5,955 nucleotides of DNA from Scatomonas sp963661545 (GTDB taxonomy: Bacteria > Bacillota > Clostridia > Lachnospirales > Lachnospiraceae). The stretch covers positions 1-5,955 of the forward strand of contig CAVLCU010000137.1 of the NCBI GenBank assembly GCA_963661545.1, given 5' to 3'. The first letter of the stretch is position 1; each line of letters opens with the position of its first letter. Of this stretch, positions 4,708 to 5,955 are shown piece after piece. The notes beneath the pieces were generated by a model, which did no database searches, was not told the origin of the DNA, and worked only from the letters and a program-made list of their open reading frames with translations. The position numbers were made by a program, and so were the translations under genes.

Positions 4708-5790
4708 CTAATTGCCAAGCTGACCATAGATCGAACGGGCATCCGCAATATGGAATTGTTCCGTATAATGGTTGCCCTCCGCATGGGCTGTCACTAAGAT
4801 ATATTCCTGCCCCTGGAAGCTGGCCAGACTGGCCAGGCAGAGCTGGGCTTCCTCTGTATAACCGGTTTTTCCCCCTTCTATGACAGCACCATTTTCCAGG
4901 GTATCGGTCTCCAGGTTCTGAAAGAGGGTGCTGGCCAGATAGAGACCCTCCGGGTGCTCCTGGGTAGGGGTACAGGTATAGGAATGGGAGGTAAATATGG
5001 TACGGAAGGTTTCATTGGACAGGGCATATTCCAGGAGACTGGCCAATTCCCGGCAGGTCGTATAATGATTCTCATCATGAAGACCGGAATCTGTCACAAA
5101 ATGGGTATTGGTCAGGCCCAGCTCCTGGGCTTTCTGATTCATCAATGCCACAAAGCCGGTCTCGGATCCGGCAATTCGATCCGCCAGGGCTACACAAGCC
5201 TCTGCACCGGAGGGAAGCAGCACGCCATAGAGGAGATCCCGCACCGTAACCGTCTCCCCTGCGGAAAATCCTGCCAGGGAAGCTCCCTCCAGATAGAGGG
5301 GATTGATTTGCTCTGCCGTCAGCTGGATTTTCTCATCCAGGTCCGGGAGAGCCTCTATTGCCACAAGAGCTGTCATAATCTTGGTCATAGAAGCAGGATA
5401 GATCCGATCCTCTCCTCCCTTATCCAGCAAAACAGCCTGATCACTGCGTCGAACCAAAAGGGCATAGGAGCTGTAGATCGAAGCTGGGGCGATATACTGG
5501 CTCTCCTGACCTTCCTGGCCGGTCTGACTCTCCTGATTGGCTTGATATTCTCCCGGGGAGGAGAGGTCGGTCTCCTCAGGTGTTATGGTCTCCGCCTGCA
5601 GGGAGTCCCGGGAAGAGGAAGAGGAGAGTTGGCTCTCTGTCCTTTGACTGCCTGTCTCTGAAGAATTTCCTCCTGACGTCTTTGAATTTTCTCTCCATTT
5701 TCCCACCAATATGCCTGCCAGTGCCACCACAATGGCTAGAACCAAGACCCATAAAATTATCAGCTGTCTTTTTTGCTTTTTTTCTCTCAT
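4708..5790 (-). CDS. Membrane-anchored D-alanyl-D-alanine carboxypeptidase (serine peptidase S11, PBP5-like)
   Basis: A 360-residue cell-surface enzyme predicted to remove the terminal D-Ala from peptidoglycan pentapeptides. The N-terminus has a basic MREKKQKRQ followed by one hydrophobic helix (10-30), an uncleaved signal anchor or signal peptide. A low-complexity Ser/Glu/Gln/Thr linker (about 34-100) then spans to the catalytic domain (about 102-358). Motifs: SMTK (134-137; nucleophile S134, general base K137) and KTG (308-310). The middle motif is SGA (194-196) instead of the usual SGN, and the Gly normally following KTG-x-T-x-x-A is Gln315. The C-terminal beta domain of E. coli PBP5 is absent, which fits N-terminal anchoring. 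The ATG at 5790 is chosen because AGGAG (5803-5799) lies eight bases upstream and it sits directly before the basic-hydrophobic segment. An in-frame ATG at 5841 lacks this. It is the first gene of a likely two-gene unit with the GIY-YIG gene. Confidence 0.9.
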   Translation of the reverse strand: MREKKQKRQLIILWVLVLAIVVALAGILVGKWRENSKTSGGNSSETGSQRTESQLSSSSSRDSLQAETITPEETDLSSPGEYQANQESQTGQEGQESQYIAPASIYSSYALLVRRSDQAVLLDKGGEDRIYPASMTKIMTALVAIEALPDLDEKIQLTAEQINPLYLEGASLAGFSAGETVTVRDLLYGVLLPSGAEACVALADRIAGSETGFVALMNQKAQELGLTNTHFVTDSGLHDENHYTTCRELASLLEYALSNETFRTIFTSHSYTCTPTQEHPEGLYLASTLFQNLETDTLENGAVIEGGKTGYTEEAQLCLASLASFQGQEYILVTAHAEGNHYTEQFHIADARSIYGQLGN

Positions 5791-5810
5791 AGATCCTTCT
5801 CCTCTCCGAC

Positions 5811-5834
5811 CCCCGGTAAAAAGACTTGTCGGGG
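5811..5834 (-). promoter_or_regulatory. Possible leader stem before the carboxypeptidase Shine-Dalgarno
   Basis: On the minus strand CCCCG (5834-5830) can pair with CGGGG (5815-5811 region), and alternatively CCGAC with GTCGG slightly downstream. The two pairings are mutually exclusive and lie just upstream of the AGGAG site at 5803-5799. Five-base stems are weak evidence and the function is unknown. Confidence 0.2.
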
Positions 5835-5844
5835 CTTTCAATAG

Positions 5845-5882
5845 AAAAAAAGCAGAAAATCTGGCATAGATTTTCTGCTTTT
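5845..5882 (-). terminator. Strong intrinsic terminator of the tRNA-Lys transcript
   Basis: AAAAGCAGAAAATCT (5848-5862) is exactly complementary to 5868-5882, a 15-bp stem with a five-base loop. On the minus strand the GC-containing part is followed by seven Ts (5851-5845), the classic form. It lies 17 bases past the tRNA 3' end and before the carboxypeptidase gene. The symmetry also gives four Ts on the plus strand, so weak bidirectional activity is possible, but no plus-strand gene points into it. Confidence 0.88.
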
Positions 5883-5899
5883 CCTATCCTCGGTCTACC

Positions 5900-5955
5900 T
5901 GAAGCATCGGGGATTCGAACCCCGGACAACTTGATTAAAAGTCAAGTGCTCTACC
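5900..5955 (-). tRNA. tRNA-Lys (anticodon TTT), 3' part; 5' end beyond the window
   Basis: Read on the minus strand, the visible 56 bases include the GGTAGAGC end of the D-loop and D-stem, the anticodon stem CTTGA/TCAAG (5946-5942 with 5934-5930) with loop CTTTTAA, the anticodon TTT at 5939-5937, a five-base variable region, and the T-stem CGGGG/CCCCG enclosing TTCGAAT. The acceptor 3' strand ATGCTTC (5907-5901) and discriminator A (5900) close it. CCA is not encoded (GGT follows), so it would be added after transcription. About 20 bases of the 5' side are missing, so the acceptor pairing cannot be checked. T33 and purine 37 are as expected. Confidence 0.95.

Noticed and set aside
4954..5661. 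235-codon plus-strand open frame antisense to the carboxypeptidase gene
   Set aside because: It is codon-aligned with the real gene, has no convincing Shine-Dalgarno and no known motif. It is a shadow frame.
5576..5929. Minus-strand frame starting in the tRNA-Lys gene and running through the terminator
   Set aside because: It would translate a tRNA and its terminator and then overlap the carboxypeptidase start out of frame.
5900..5955. tRNA-Lys 3' end as an attachment site for an integrated element
   Set aside because: No integrase, no repeat of the tRNA 3' end and no mobile-element genes are visible in the window. The neighbours are housekeeping genes.
1..5955. An undescribed defence, CRISPR or mobile system
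   Set aside because: All reading frames with real coding character belong to known housekeeping families. No repeat arrays, toxin-antitoxin-like small pairs, recombinases or reverse transcriptases are seen. The GIY-YIG protein is a common small stand-alone type rather than a homing or restriction enzyme.

Overview
The window looks like a piece of chromosome from a Gram-positive, Clostridia-type bacterium, probably a member of the Lachnospiraceae. This is inferred from protein style and has not been checked by a search. Supporting signs are an NADP-type hexameric glutamate dehydrogenase close to clostridial GdhA, a CBS/DRTGG-containing family II pyrophosphatase, purine-rich Shine-Dalgarno sites, extended -10 promoters, and a tRNA gene that does not encode its CCA end. 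Base composition is roughly balanced. No mobile element, CRISPR array or phage gene is visible, and no stretch over 300 bases lacks a gene.

Layout, left to right. Positions 1-214 (minus) hold the N-terminal 71 codons of a shikimate-kinase-family P-loop kinase that runs off the left edge. A 109-base gap with a perfect 13-bp hairpin separates it from gdhA (324-1658, minus), NADP-dependent glutamate dehydrogenase. Positions 1659-1802 hold the gdhA promoter, which is overlaid by an inverted repeat and AGCACA repeats that look like an operator. Next is a 552-residue Mn-dependent inorganic pyrophosphatase with nucleotide-sensing CBS domains (1803-3461, minus). The gap 3462-3605 carries two back-to-back extended -10 promoters whose -35 regions overlap. 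One drives the pyrophosphatase leftwards. The other drives a 233-residue protein with two S1 RNA-binding domains (3606-4307, plus), the only plus-strand gene.

From the right, a tRNA-Lys(TTT) gene (minus, cut by the right edge) ends in a strong intrinsic terminator at 5845-5882. It is followed on the same strand by a membrane-anchored D,D-carboxypeptidase (4708-5790) and a small GIY-YIG endonuclease-domain protein (4352-4666), probably one operon. The GIY-YIG gene converges on the S1 gene, and a long imperfect hairpin lies across the junction.

Functionally these are housekeeping genes: nitrogen assimilation (GdhA), pyrophosphate removal tuned by adenine nucleotides (PPase), RNA binding or translation (S1 protein, tRNA-Lys), peptidoglycan trimming (carboxypeptidase) and nucleic-acid processing (GIY-YIG). 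I see no new multi-gene system. The points most worth a second look are the missing shikimate-binding arginine in the kinase, the SGA in place of SGN in the carboxypeptidase, and the architecture of the gdhA promoter and of the divergent promoter pair.
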